Shown: one piece after another, positions 36,304 to 45,500 of the stretch
Numbering within the stretch: the first letter of the stretch is position 1
Layout of the letters: each line of letters starts with the position of its first letter
DNA from: Thermoplasmata archaeon
Lineage (GTDB): Archaea > Thermoplasmatota > Thermoplasmata > Lutacidiplasmatales > UBA184
Assembly: GCA_027314165.1 (NCBI GenBank)
Contig: DAHVCH010000009.1
Span: 32,681 to 96,680 of the forward strand
Direction of reading: 5' to 3'
Length of the DNA: 64,000 bases
Notes under the pieces: generated by a model
What the model saw: only the letters and a program-made list of their open reading frames with translations
Told to the model about the DNA's origin: nothing
Databases searched by the model: none
Made by a program: the position numbers and the translations under genes

Positions 36304-36462
36304 AGGATGCGTCGGCTTCGCAAGCGGCTCGAGGTATAAGTACGTGTCCCACAAGCGTCGAGGTACAGGTGTCCGTTCACCTCGCCGGTCCGCAGTTTCC
36401 CGCGCGGACGCGCAACGCCGGCCTTATACCTCCCTCCGAACTGCGGCGCGCCGGGTCCGACG

Positions 36463-37635
36463 ATGGTGCTGCTCCGCGAATATCGAGGCAAGGAGATCCT
36501 GAGGAAGTTCGGCGTTCCGGTCCCTCCCGGCAAGGTCGTTCGTAGCGGCGAAGAGGCCGCGAAGGCCCTCGCCGCAGGCGAGGTTCCCGTGCCCTGTGTC
36601 GTGAAGGCCCAGGTGCTGGCCGGAGGACGAGGCAAGGCCGGTTTCGTGAAGCTCGTGAACACGGCCCCGGAGGCCGTCCAGGCCGTCGAGGGCATGGTGG
36701 GCAAGGAGTTCAAGGGCGAGACCGTCCGCGAGGTGCTGCTCACCACCAAGGCCGACATCGCCCGGGAGCTCTACCTCTCCATCACGCTCGACCGCTCCTC
36801 CCGCAAGCCGCTGCTCATGGCCTCCGCCCAGGGAGGGATGGAGATCGAAGCGCTGCCGGCAGAGAAGCTCCTGAAGCTCCCCATCCACCCGCTCACCGGG
36901 CTCGTGGCCTACGAGAAGCGGGCCGTGAGCAAGGCGTTCGACCTTCCCCCGGCCGCGGCGAAGGACCTGGACCGGATCATGGACTCGTTGTGGGCGATCT
37001 TCGAGAAGGAGGACGCCGAGCTCGTGGAGATCAATCCGCTCGCCCTGGTGGGGGACCGGCTCCTTGCCCTGGACGCGAAGGTGATCCTGGAGGACGATGC
37101 GATGTTCCGCCACACGGACTTCCAGCAGGAGCACGGAGAGCTCTCCCCGCTCGAGCAGAAGGCCCACGACAAGGGGATCGCGTTCGTGGAGATCGGAGGC
37201 GACATCGGCGTGCTCGCGAACGGCGCCGGTCTCACGATGGCCACGCTGGACGTCCTTTACCAGGAGGGCGGGCGTCCCGGGATCTTCCTCGACCTGGGAG
37301 GCACCGACGACCCCAAGAAGGTCGTCGAGGCGTTCCTCATGATGACCGAGGCGAAGCCCAAGGTCGTGTTCATCAACATCTTCGGGGGCGTCACCCGATG
37401 CGACACGGTCGCGACCGGGCTGGTCGAGGCCCTTAAGCAGGCGAAGCCCGACTTCCCGCTCGTGGCCCGGATCCGCGGGAACAACGAGAAGGAAGGGGTC
37501 CAGATCCTCCGGGCCGCGGGGATCGGCTCCTACACGGACCTCGCCGAGGCGGCCCGCAACGTCGTCGCCCTCGAGCAGGGGAAGTCCATCGCGCCGCCTC
37601 CGGCGGCCGGCGTCGTGGCTGGGGGTGCGCCATGA
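36463..37635 (+). CDS. sucC: Succinyl-CoA ligase (ADP/GDP-forming) beta subunit
   Basis: LREYRGKEILRKFGVPVPPGKVV, VVKAQVLAGGRGKAGFVKLV, VEINPLALVGDRLLALDAKVILEDDAMFRH, GIFLDLGGTDDPKKVVEAFLMM, NIFGGVTRCDTVATG. Confidence 0.96.
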   Translation: MVLLREYRGKEILRKFGVPVPPGKVVRSGEEAAKALAAGEVPVPCVVKAQVLAGGRGKAGFVKLVNTAPEAVQAVEGMVGKEFKGETVREVLLTTKADIARELYLSITLDRSSRKPLLMASAQGGMEIEALPAEKLLKLPIHPLTGLVAYEKRAVSKAFDLPPAAAKDLDRIMDSLWAIFEKEDAELVEINPLALVGDRLLALDAKVILEDDAMFRHTDFQQEHGELSPLEQKAHDKGIAFVEIGGDIGVLANGAGLTMATLDVLYQEGGRPGIFLDLGGTDDPKKVVEAFLMMTEAKPKVVFINIFGGVTRCDTVATGLVEALKQAKPDFPLVARIRGNNEKEGVQILRAAGIGSYTDLAEAARNVVALEQGKSIAPPPAAGVVAGGAP

Positions 37636-38510
37636 GCATCCTCGTTGACGGCAAGACCCGGGTCCTCGTCCAGGGGATCACCGGTCACCAGGGAACGAAC
37701 CACACCCGCGGCATGAAGGCGTTCGGCTCGAACGTCGTCGCCGGCGTCACCCCCGGGAAGGGCGGGACGCAGGTCGAAGGCGTCCCGGTCTTCGACACGG
37801 TCCGCGAGGCCGTGCAGGAGACGCACCCCACCGCCACCTGCATCTTCGTTCCCGCGCCCTACACGCGCGACGCGTTCTACGAGGCGGTCGACGCGGGGCT
37901 CCCGCTCGCGGTGATCATCACCGAGCACGTCCCGTTCCACGACATGCTGAAGATGCTCTACTACGGGAAGCTCCACGGCACCCGGATCATCGGGCCCAAC
38001 TGCCCGGGCCTCGCGACCCCCGGAGGGGCGAAGGTGGGCATCATCCCGAACGTCGTGTTCAAGCCGGGTCGGGTCGGTGTCGTCAGCCGGAGCGGCACCC
38101 TCACCTACGAGATGGTGGCCGGGCTCACCGCGGCGGGCTTTGGACAGTCCACTTGCGTCGGTCTCGGCGGGGACCCGGTCAACGGGACCACCTTCATCGA
38201 CACGCTGAAGCTCTTCCACGAGGACCCGGCCACCGACATGGTGGTCATGGTCGGGGAGATCGGCGGGGTCGCCGAGGAGGAGGCCGCCGAGTACATCGGC
38301 TCGAGCTTCGGCAAGCCCGTGGTGAGCTACATCGCCGGCCGGTCCGCCCCACCGGGGAAGAGGATGGGTCACGCCGGAGCGATCATCGACCGGGGCCGTG
38401 GGACCGCTGAGAGCAAGGTGAAGGCCCTCGAGAAGGCCGGGGCGAAGGTCGCGAAGTTCCCGTACGATGTTCCGCGCCTGGTCGAGAGCTCGCTCAAGGA
38501 GCTTCGTTAG
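37632..38510 (+). CDS. sucD: Succinyl-CoA ligase alpha subunit
   Basis: ATGA overlap with sucC; VLVQGITGHQGTNHTRGMKAFGSNVVAGVTPGKGG, GPNCPGLATPGGAKVGIIPN, GVVSRSGTLTYEMV, GRSAPPGKRMGHAGAII. Confidence 0.96.
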   Translation: MSILVDGKTRVLVQGITGHQGTNHTRGMKAFGSNVVAGVTPGKGGTQVEGVPVFDTVREAVQETHPTATCIFVPAPYTRDAFYEAVDAGLPLAVIITEHVPFHDMLKMLYYGKLHGTRIIGPNCPGLATPGGAKVGIIPNVVFKPGRVGVVSRSGTLTYEMVAGLTAAGFGQSTCVGLGGDPVNGTTFIDTLKLFHEDPATDMVVMVGEIGGVAEEEAAEYIGSSFGKPVVSYIAGRSAPPGKRMGHAGAIIDRGRGTAESKVKALEKAGAKVAKFPYDVPRLVESSLKELR

Positions 38511-38512
38511 TG

Positions 38513-38752
38513 ATGGCCGCTCCGGAGGGGTCGGTGGCCCGTCGGAGCCCTCGCGCCCGGGAGGGCCCTCAGAACTGCTCCGTTCCCGACTGCAGCGCGG
38601 AGGCCGTCCGTTCGCTCGCGCTCGCCGAGGCGAAGAAGGCCTTCTCCTCGCTGCCCGACACCGAGCGCCGCGCCCACCTCTGCCGCGAGCACTATCGGGC
38701 CTGGAAGAAGGCCACGAAGAAGGACCGGGACCTCAAGCGGTTGGGCTGGTAG
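38513..38752 (+). CDS. Small CxxxxC...CxxH zinc-finger-like protein, 79 aa
   Basis: QNCSVPDCSAEAVRSLALAEAKKAFSSLPDTERRAHLCREHYRAWKKATKKDRDLKRLGW; starts within 3 nt of the sucD stop. Confidence 0.75.
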   Translation: MAAPEGSVARRSPRAREGPQNCSVPDCSAEAVRSLALAEAKKAFSSLPDTERRAHLCREHYRAWKKATKKDRDLKRLGW

Positions 38753-38769
38753 TCCAGCTCCAGGGGCGC

Positions 38770-39489
38770 TCAGCCCGGTACACGGTGGGCACGAGAGACC
38801 AGAAGGTCCCTCGCACCGTGGCGGAGCATCACGCGGACCAGGTCCTCGTGGCCGGACCGCCGGGCCATGTCGACCGGGGTCTGTCCCAGGTCGTTCGGGA
38901 CCCCGACCTCGGCCCCCGCCTCGAGCAGAAGCCCGACCACCTCGGTCTCGCCCAGCTCCGCGGCAAGGTGCAGGGGGGTCAATCCTCCCTGACACCGATG
39001 GGAGACGACGTCGGCGTGGCGAGAGAGCAGGAGGCGGACGACCGGGGCCTGTCCTCCCGCGACCGCGGCGTGCAGCGGCTGGTTCGCGAGCGGGTTGCGC
39101 GAGACGGCGGAGATGTCCGCCCCGTGGTCCAGAAGGGACTCGCAAGCCTCCGCGCTCCCGAAGAAGGCCGCAAGGTGGAGGGGGGTCCAGCCGTCGGGGG
39201 CGTACGTCTCGGTAGGCACGGTCGCCTTCGACAGGAGCTCGCGGATCCGAGGGAGGTCTCCCAGCGCCGCGGCCTCGTGAAGGTCCTCCGGCGCTCCCCG
39301 CCGGATCAGGTCCCACGCAAGCGCGATCTGACCGGTATAGACCGCGACCAGCGAGAGGCTCCGCCCGACCTCGTCGCGCTCGGTGAACAACTTCCGGTCG
39401 GAGGCCAGGAGCTCCTCGAGACCCTCGACGTCACCCTCCTGGAGCGCGCGGAAGAGCCGCGCGACCTCAGGACGAAGGTGAGCCGGCAC
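38770..39489 (-). CDS. Ankyrin-repeat protein, 239 aa
   Basis: Repeats such as DGWTPLHLAAFFGSAEACESLLDHGADISAVS, NQPLHAAVAGGQAPVVRLLLSRHADVVS, GLTPLHLAAELGETEVVGLLLEAGAEVGVP. Confidence 0.92.
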   Translation of the reverse strand: MPAHLRPEVARLFRALQEGDVEGLEELLASDRKLFTERDEVGRSLSLVAVYTGQIALAWDLIRRGAPEDLHEAAALGDLPRIRELLSKATVPTETYAPDGWTPLHLAAFFGSAEACESLLDHGADISAVSRNPLANQPLHAAVAGGQAPVVRLLLSRHADVVSHRCQGGLTPLHLAAELGETEVVGLLLEAGAEVGVPNDLGQTPVDMARRSGHEDLVRVMLRHGARDLLVSRAHRVPG

Positions 39490-39597
39490 GTGATGCGCAT
39501 GGCTGCACGGGTTGGTAAGGGTTCGCAGGTCCTAGCGACAGTGGACCAAGGTTGGAGGAAGCGCAGCCCTGGCGCTGCAAGCTCTCACGGCGAGGGA

Positions 39598-39682
39598 CGA
39601 AGAGCCGCGGGAACCGCCAACAGACTTGGGCCCTCGAAAACCGACCCGCCCGGCTTGCGGACGTTTGGTCCGCGGCTCTTCG
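39598..39682. repeat. Perfect 13-bp inverted repeat enclosing 59 nt; candidate structured RNA
   Basis: CGAAGAGCCGCGG (39598-39610) and CCGCGGCTCTTCG (39670-39682), between eL41 and the ankyrin gene. Confidence 0.8.
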
Positions 39683-39729
39683 AGCATGGATCGTAGGCAA
39701 GAGACCCGGCAGATCGCCGGTCAGCTTCC

Positions 39730-39837
39730 CTACTGTCCACGCATCCGGTGCTCGCGCATGCGCCTTCTCATGCGCTTTTTTCGCCACTTCCAGCGCATGT
39801 GGCCGCGCTTCTTCCAGACACGTGAGCTTCGTTTCAT
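39730..39837 (-). CDS. rpl41e: Ribosomal protein eL41 (35 aa)
   Basis: Minus strand ATG at 39837: MKRSSRVWKKRGHMRWKWRKKRMRRRMREHRMRGQ*. The core MRWKWRKKRMRR is the eL41 signature (archaeal pattern MKRRxRKWKKxGxMRWKW). Below the ORF-track cutoff. TATA-like ttataac about 50 nt upstream. Confidence 0.9.
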   Translation of the reverse strand: MKRSSRVWKKRGHMRWKWRKKRMRRRMREHRMRGQ

Positions 39838-39957
39838 CCCGGGATACCCTCGAGAGCGCGCCGCCCTATCTTGAGGGTGTTATAAGGCTCACGGAGCGAG
39901 TGGGCGACCCCACGCAACGCCCTCCCGACCACTTCACGCGCTCCCGGAGGGGGCCCC

Positions 39958-41169
39958 TCAACGCACGGGAGCGGTGGCCAGACGAGAGAGGACCTGCTCC
40001 ATGCTCTCGTAAGGGGCGGTCACGGCCCAGCGAACGTAGGCGGCCCCGGCGGGGCCGAAGGCGGAGCCAGGGGTCACCAGGATGCCGTGCTCGGAGAGGA
40101 GCCGGTCGGCGAAGGCGGCTCCGTCATCCGAGGGCGCCCTCTGCCAAAGGTAGAGCGATCCCTCCGGGGCGCGGACCTCGTACCCGAGGTCGTGCAGGCC
40201 CTCGGCGAGACGCCGCAGGCGCCTCCCGTACTCCTGGACGGTGGCCTCGACCGGGGGAGGACGTTGGGCCCCCGTGTACAGGCCCAGCGCGGCCGCAGCG
40301 GCCATCTGGATGGGACGGCTGGCGCCCGAATCCACCTGGCTCTTCAGCTTCACGAGCGAGGCCAGGACCTCCGCGTTCCCCACGGCGAAGCCGATCCTCC
40401 AGCCGGCCATGCCGAACGTCTTGGAGAACGAGTGGAACTCCACCGCGTGCTCGATCGCCCCTGGGGCCTGGAGGATCGAGGGAGCTCGGTGCTCCCCGAA
40501 GGTGACCTCGCTGTAGGCGTTGTCGTAGGCCAGCCACAGCCCCCGGTCGCGGGCCAGGTCGACCGCCGGGCGCACGTCCTCCAGCGTCGCCGTGCCCCCG
40601 GTCGGATTGTTCGGATAGTTCAGGAACATGAGCCGTCCATCGGAGGGGATCGCGTCCCAGGAAGGGAGCCACCGGTGTTCCTCGGAGAGGGGGAACGTGT
40701 GGACCTTGGCATAGGCGAGGTGGGTGCCCCGGGTGTACGGCGGGTAGCCCGGGTCGGGGACGAGAACGATCTCTCCGGGGTCGACCAGGGCGTGAGGAAG
40801 CGCCCCGATCCCTTCCTTGGAGCCAAGGAGGACCGCCACCTCCTTGTCGGCGTCGACCGTCACACCGAATCGCAAGCGCATCCACTTCGCGATCGCGGCT
40901 CGGAGCTCAGCTTCCCCTCGCGAGGAAGGATACCGGTGGGCCCCGGGGGCCCCCACCGCGGCGCGGGCGGCCTCGAGGACCGACGCGGGTGGGGGTAGGT
41001 CCGGGTCGCCGATCGACAGGTTCACGGCGCGCTGCTCGCCCCGCTTCCACTTGGCGGCCTTCCTCTCGAGCTCCGCGAAGGGGTACGGAGGCACCTCGGC
41101 GACGACTCGCGAGCTCGCACGACGGGGGGGTGAGGGCACGACGTTCGTGGGCATGGTCGTTGTCGGCAC
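39958..41169 (-). CDS. Class I/II PLP-dependent aminotransferase
   Basis: VNLSIGDPDLPPPASVLEAARAAVGAPGAHRYPSSRGEAELRAAIAKWMRLRFGV, MFLNYPNNPTGGTATLEDVRPAV, VEFHSFSKTFGMAGWRIGFAVGN. Confidence 0.94.
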   Translation of the reverse strand: MPTTTMPTNVVPSPPRRASSRVVAEVPPYPFAELERKAAKWKRGEQRAVNLSIGDPDLPPPASVLEAARAAVGAPGAHRYPSSRGEAELRAAIAKWMRLRFGVTVDADKEVAVLLGSKEGIGALPHALVDPGEIVLVPDPGYPPYTRGTHLAYAKVHTFPLSEEHRWLPSWDAIPSDGRLMFLNYPNNPTGGTATLEDVRPAVDLARDRGLWLAYDNAYSEVTFGEHRAPSILQAPGAIEHAVEFHSFSKTFGMAGWRIGFAVGNAEVLASLVKLKSQVDSGASRPIQMAAAAALGLYTGAQRPPPVEATVQEYGRRLRRLAEGLHDLGYEVRAPEGSLYLWQRAPSDDGAAFADRLLSEHGILVTPGSAFGPAGAAYVRWAVTAPYESMEQVLSRLATAPVR

Positions 41170-41264
41170 GGTGATGGGCGTATCAACCTCCCCCCTGAGG
41201 GACGGGTGGGGCGCGAGGGTCCCCGTCCTGGAGCGAGGGTTCCCCCAAGGAGAAGCCTCAAGGC

Positions 41265-41726
41265 GTGGACCGGGTCGCCGTGACCGTGATCGAAGAGGAG
41301 GAGCTCGAATCCACGGTCCTCAACTTCTTCGGCGCGAGCTTTGGTTACGAACGGATCGTGTCGATCGACGGCACCTCGTTCCTTCTCTTCACCCGGCGAG
41401 AGACGGAGAGCGAGACGAAGTTCCGTCCGAAGACCGTCCGCCGATGGCTGCTCCTCCCCCACGCGTGGGTGTTCACGGACAGGAACCAGGAGGTGCTTGT
41501 CATCGGACGGGACGGGAAGAAGCCGTTGAAGGGCGGAAGCCTGCTCTCCGCCCCGAGCTCGGACGGCGCTCGGCCCCCGAAGGAGTTCGAAGAGCAAGGG
41601 ATTGACTTCATCACCCGGAAGTTCCCGGGCGACCTGGAGCTCTACGTTGTCAAGGCGTTCCTATCCACGGTCCTCTCCGAGACGGGCCTGGGCTCGCTCG
41701 GACTCCCTGCGCCGCTTGCCGACTGA
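41265..41726 (+). CDS. Hypothetical protein, 153 aa
   Basis: Globular composition (VTVIEEEELESTVLNFFGASFGYERIVSIDGTSFLLFTRRETESETKFRPKTVRRW); no family recognised. Confidence 0.65.
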   Translation: MDRVAVTVIEEEELESTVLNFFGASFGYERIVSIDGTSFLLFTRRETESETKFRPKTVRRWLLLPHAWVFTDRNQEVLVIGRDGKKPLKGGSLLSAPSSDGARPPKEFEEQGIDFITRKFPGDLELYVVKAFLSTVLSETGLGSLGLPAPLAD

Positions 41727-41754
41727 CCGTACGGGCGCCGCGCACCCGGACGGG

Positions 41755-42009
41755 TCACTCGGTGGCCCTCTCCTCGCCCGCAGGGCGCGGACCGTCCGGG
41801 GGGGCTGTGAAGGGCCGCCTCGGGGGCCCCAGCGGAAGTCCCGGACCGGGACCGCTCACATCGATGAGCACCCGGTCCGGCTTCTCCTTGAGGCGCGGAA
41901 GATCGCCTCCCGTTCCGGTCGTGGATGGAGATGCCGAGGGACGGCTGCTCGCGCCCTGCTTGCGCCGAAGCCATTCTTCGTAGTCCACGATCTTCACGGC
42001 TGCCATCAT
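41755..42009 (-). CDS. Small hypothetical protein
   Basis: Probable start MMAAVKIVDYEEWLRRKQGASSRP... within the longer ORF 41755-42231; start uncertain. Confidence 0.4.
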   Translation of the reverse strand: MMAAVKIVDYEEWLRRKQGASSRPSASPSTTGTGGDLPRLKEKPDRVLIDVSGPGPGLPLGPPRRPFTAPPDGPRPAGEERATE

Positions 42010-42208
42010 CGTTCTCGACCCCCTGCTCCTCTGGCGCTCCTTGCACGATGAGGGGGCTGGCCCCCGTATGTACTCCGGGACAATCGCCACCCCCGAAAGT
42101 TGGACGCCGCGACACACTGTGACGTGGCCCATCCTCCCCGTCCGAGAAGCGCCCTCCGGTGGGATTCGTGGGAGGGTTGAAAGGCCGGGACGGGTGGGAG
42201 GACGCCTC

Positions 42209-42526
42209 ATGCCTCTGCTCTTTGCCGACACCCAGGTCCCGAAGGAGGAGATGGACGCGATGTTCCGGGAGTTCGTCGGGGAGCTGGAGGGAGAGCTCCG
42301 GGTCTTCCAGGCCCCTCACCCCGAGGCCAGTCCGATGGGTCCGCTGGACCGGGGCAGGGCCCTGCTGGAAGAGACTCTCGCCTGGGTCAGGGGTCAGGAC
42401 CCCTCCACCATCTCGAGAGAGGACCTGAGGCGCTGGATCAACCTGCAGTACGACGTGAGCTTGGTGGCGGTCGAGTATCTGAAGACCTACACCCCTATGC
42501 CGATGGTCCCGTCGCGGCGGAAGTGA
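42209..42526 (+). CDS. Hypothetical protein, 105 aa
   Basis: MPLLFADTQVPKEEMDAMFREFVGELEGELRVFQAPHPEASPMGPLDRGRALLEETLAWVRGQD...; helical composition. Confidence 0.6.
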   Translation: MPLLFADTQVPKEEMDAMFREFVGELEGELRVFQAPHPEASPMGPLDRGRALLEETLAWVRGQDPSTISREDLRRWINLQYDVSLVAVEYLKTYTPMPMVPSRRK

Positions 42527-45500
42527 CCGAAGGGCTCGCGACCACCTCGCCGCGGACCACCCGTCCGAGCTCCTCGGCCCTCTCCTCCATGCGTCGGGCC
42601 TCCCCGGCGGACCCGTGCTCCCTCTCGAAACGCGAGGAGCGCAGCAGGGCCTCCCGCTCCAAGTGCGCAATCCCCTGTCCCCGAACCCCTGCGAGGGCAA
42701 GCTCCAGCTCCCTTCGAACGCCCGGGAGGTCCGCGGTCAGCTCGAGAAGCCCCGCGAGGAGAAGATGGAGGTGGATGCGCCGTTCGAGCTCCAGATGACC
42801 TTCCTTCTCGCAGGCCTTCCGCAGCCCTCGGATCCCTTCCTCCGGCGAACCCAGGTGGCCGCGGCAGGCGGAGAGGTAGATCTCCGACACCAGGGTCCGG
42901 TCCTTGAAGCCCAGCCGTTCGTTCATCTCTTCCGCGCGCTCGAGGAACGGAAGGGCGTCCTCCCATCGGCCGGCGTTCGCCCGCAGCTCTCCGGAGAGCA
43001 GGAGGCTCAACGCCAGCAGACGCGGCAGGTCGAACCTCCTGGAGAGCTCCAGCGCCTCGGAGGCCTGGGCCATGGCGGCCTCCCGGTCCCCCTGGTTCTC
43101 GAGGGCCCTGGCGTAGTTGGCCATGGCGATCGCCAGCCACTGGGCTCCCCCGTTGCGCCGGTAGATCTCCACGCAGCGTGCGGAGTTGGAGAGGCAGTTC
43201 CGGTAGTCCCCGAGCTGGGGCTCCGCCCAAGCGAGCAGGGACAGGAAGTCCGCCTCGTAGAGCGGAAGGCCGGCCCTCCGAGCGAGGTCCAGGCCCCGTC
43301 GGAGCGGCTCCATCGCCTCGACCGTGCGCCGCCCCTCGATCCGCTGGTAGCAGATGTTGTAGTACGCCCGACATCGCTCGCTCGCCGGGCCGTCCTCGCC
43401 GAAGAGCCGGAGCGCCTGCTCCGAGTCCTGGTCCGCCCCGGCCCCAGCCTCGCCACCCGACCCGAGCTTCACCCGCGCCCGCGTGAGGAGCCATCGCGCC
43501 CGCAGCTCGGGAACGAGCTGCTCCGGCGCGTGGTCCATCTCCGCCCACGTCTGTCGCAGAAGTCCTTGGGCTTCGTTGACGTTCTGCTGGAGGAGGATGT
43601 CGACCCTCGCGCGGGCGATCGCCCAGCGCGAGCCGAGGTCCGGGCCTAGCCCGTCGAGAGACGTCAGCAGTGCCGAGGCGGGCGAGAACGATCCCTGCAT
43701 CCAAAGCTCGTCCACGAGCCCCAGCCCCTCCTCCACCCTCTGAGCGGTCGGAACGTGGGCGTTCCGCAGGAGGTCCTGGAGCCAGACATGGTAGCGCACG
43801 ATCGTCTCCCCCGCCTGCTGCCCCAGCGCGTCCCGGAGGGCACGCCGGACGACGGGAAGTCCGTGCTCGGGGTCCCCCACCTCATGCCACAGCCGTGCCA
43901 GGACGGCGGTCTCCTGCGGGCGGTGCGTCGCATACCAGCCACCCAGCGCCTTGCAGATCGCCCCGGTCTCCTCGCTCGGGATCTCCGCCAGTACGGCCTC
44001 CCACGTCATGGGGTGGGCGAACGACCACTTGCTTGCGCCTTCACCGACCGGGTGGACGAGGCGGAGCCGCCGCTCGAGCCTCCGGCAGATGTCGGTCACC
44101 TCCGCCTCGCTCCGCCCCAGCACCTCCGTTAGCGGCGCCACGTCGAACTCGCTTCCCAGCACGGAGGCGACGTGCACGAGGCGTCGCTCGGTTCCGTCGA
44201 GCGACGCGAGCCGGTGCACGACCATCCGACGGATGGTGTCCGGCAGCGCCCCCGGGTCTCCGGGAGCGAGATGACCATGGAGTCGGACCCCTCCGTCTTG
44301 GGCGCGCACGACCGCGCCCTCCGAGACCAGGCCCCGGGCGGTCTCCAGGACGAAGTACGGGTTGCCGCCCGCCCGTTGGAGGAAGTCCAGGAAGGCCCGG
44401 TCCGCCCCTCCCCCGGCGAGCTTCCCTCCCAGGGCGCTTTCGGCCAGAGCGCGGGAGCCTTGCTCGTCCAGACCCCGGAGCGGGAGGCGATGGAGGAATC
44501 CTTCCCGCTCGAGCCTTTCAAAGAGGTCGAGAAGGCTCACGCCGGTATCGGCCTCGGGGTCCTCCTCTTCTCGGACCGAGGCCACGAGAAGCACGCGCTG
44601 GCCCCGAAGGTTCCTCGCCAGGAACTGGAAGGCCAGTCGGGACTGCGGATCGGCCCACTGGAGATCGTCGAGGAGCAAGAGGCAGGGGGTCTCCGAACTG
44701 GCGACGGTCAAGGTCTCGGTGTAGTCCAGCAGCCGCTGGGATGGGCTTCGCGCGGCCTGGACGACCCGTGCGGGCCGGGGCTCCGAACGCGCCGGCAGAG
44801 CTCGATACACCTCTCCCTCGGCCTCGAGCAGGGAGAGCTGGCGGACCTCGAGGGCGACCGGATGGAACCCGAGGAGGAGGTGCCCGCCGGTCTCCTCGGC
44901 GACGTCGCGAAGGTACTGCACGAGCCGGAGACAGGCGGCGAACCCCGCCTGGCTCACGAGATAGTCCACCCCCGCGACGACGACCAGGGCGCCCGGATGC
45001 CCGCGAAGATGGGCCTCCAGCCGGTCGCCCAAGGCGTCCAGCGACCGGACGTCCAACGCGTCCTCCGAGGCGGCTCGGGCGAGCCAGAGGAGCCCGTTCG
45101 CCCTCTCCAGGTCTGGGAACCGCTGGCGCAGCACCGCCCCGCGGTCGCGCGACAGGACGAGCGTGGGGAGGGTCCGGCAGAGACGAGCGGCGGTCGTGTA
45201 GACCACGCTGGGCCGCTCCTCCTCGACCAACAGGACGGACGAGGAGCCCTCGCCGCCGAACGACGCGGAGGGGTCAGGGCCGGCGCGACCGGAGCTGCCC
45301 AGGCCCACGAAGAGCTGCTCGATCGGGAAGTACGGCTCGAGAGATTCCTTGAGACAGTAGCCCCAGCCCACTTGGAACCCCCGCTCGCGCGCTTCGCCCT
45401 CAAGCCACCGGAGGAGGCGGGTCTTCCCTATGCCCCCTGGACCTGAGAGTGTCGCGGCGCATCCCCGACCTTCCTGGGCGGCCCGGAGCGCTTCCTGGAG

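Noticed and set aside
36304-36354. Upstream start of the PKD giant at 36354
   Set aside because: The region contains the TATA-like element (gtataagta), and the signal peptide begins naturally at MAYHASVRR (36303).
39490-39729. Structured region considered as RNase P RNA or SRP RNA
   Set aside because: No GAGGAAAGUC-type core of RNase P RNA and no convincing SRP helix 8 motif on either strand; kept only as an unassigned candidate RNA.
39626-39874. 82-aa plus-strand ORF MGPRKPTRPACGRLVRG...
   Set aside because: Antisense to the much better supported eL41 gene and the inverted repeat.
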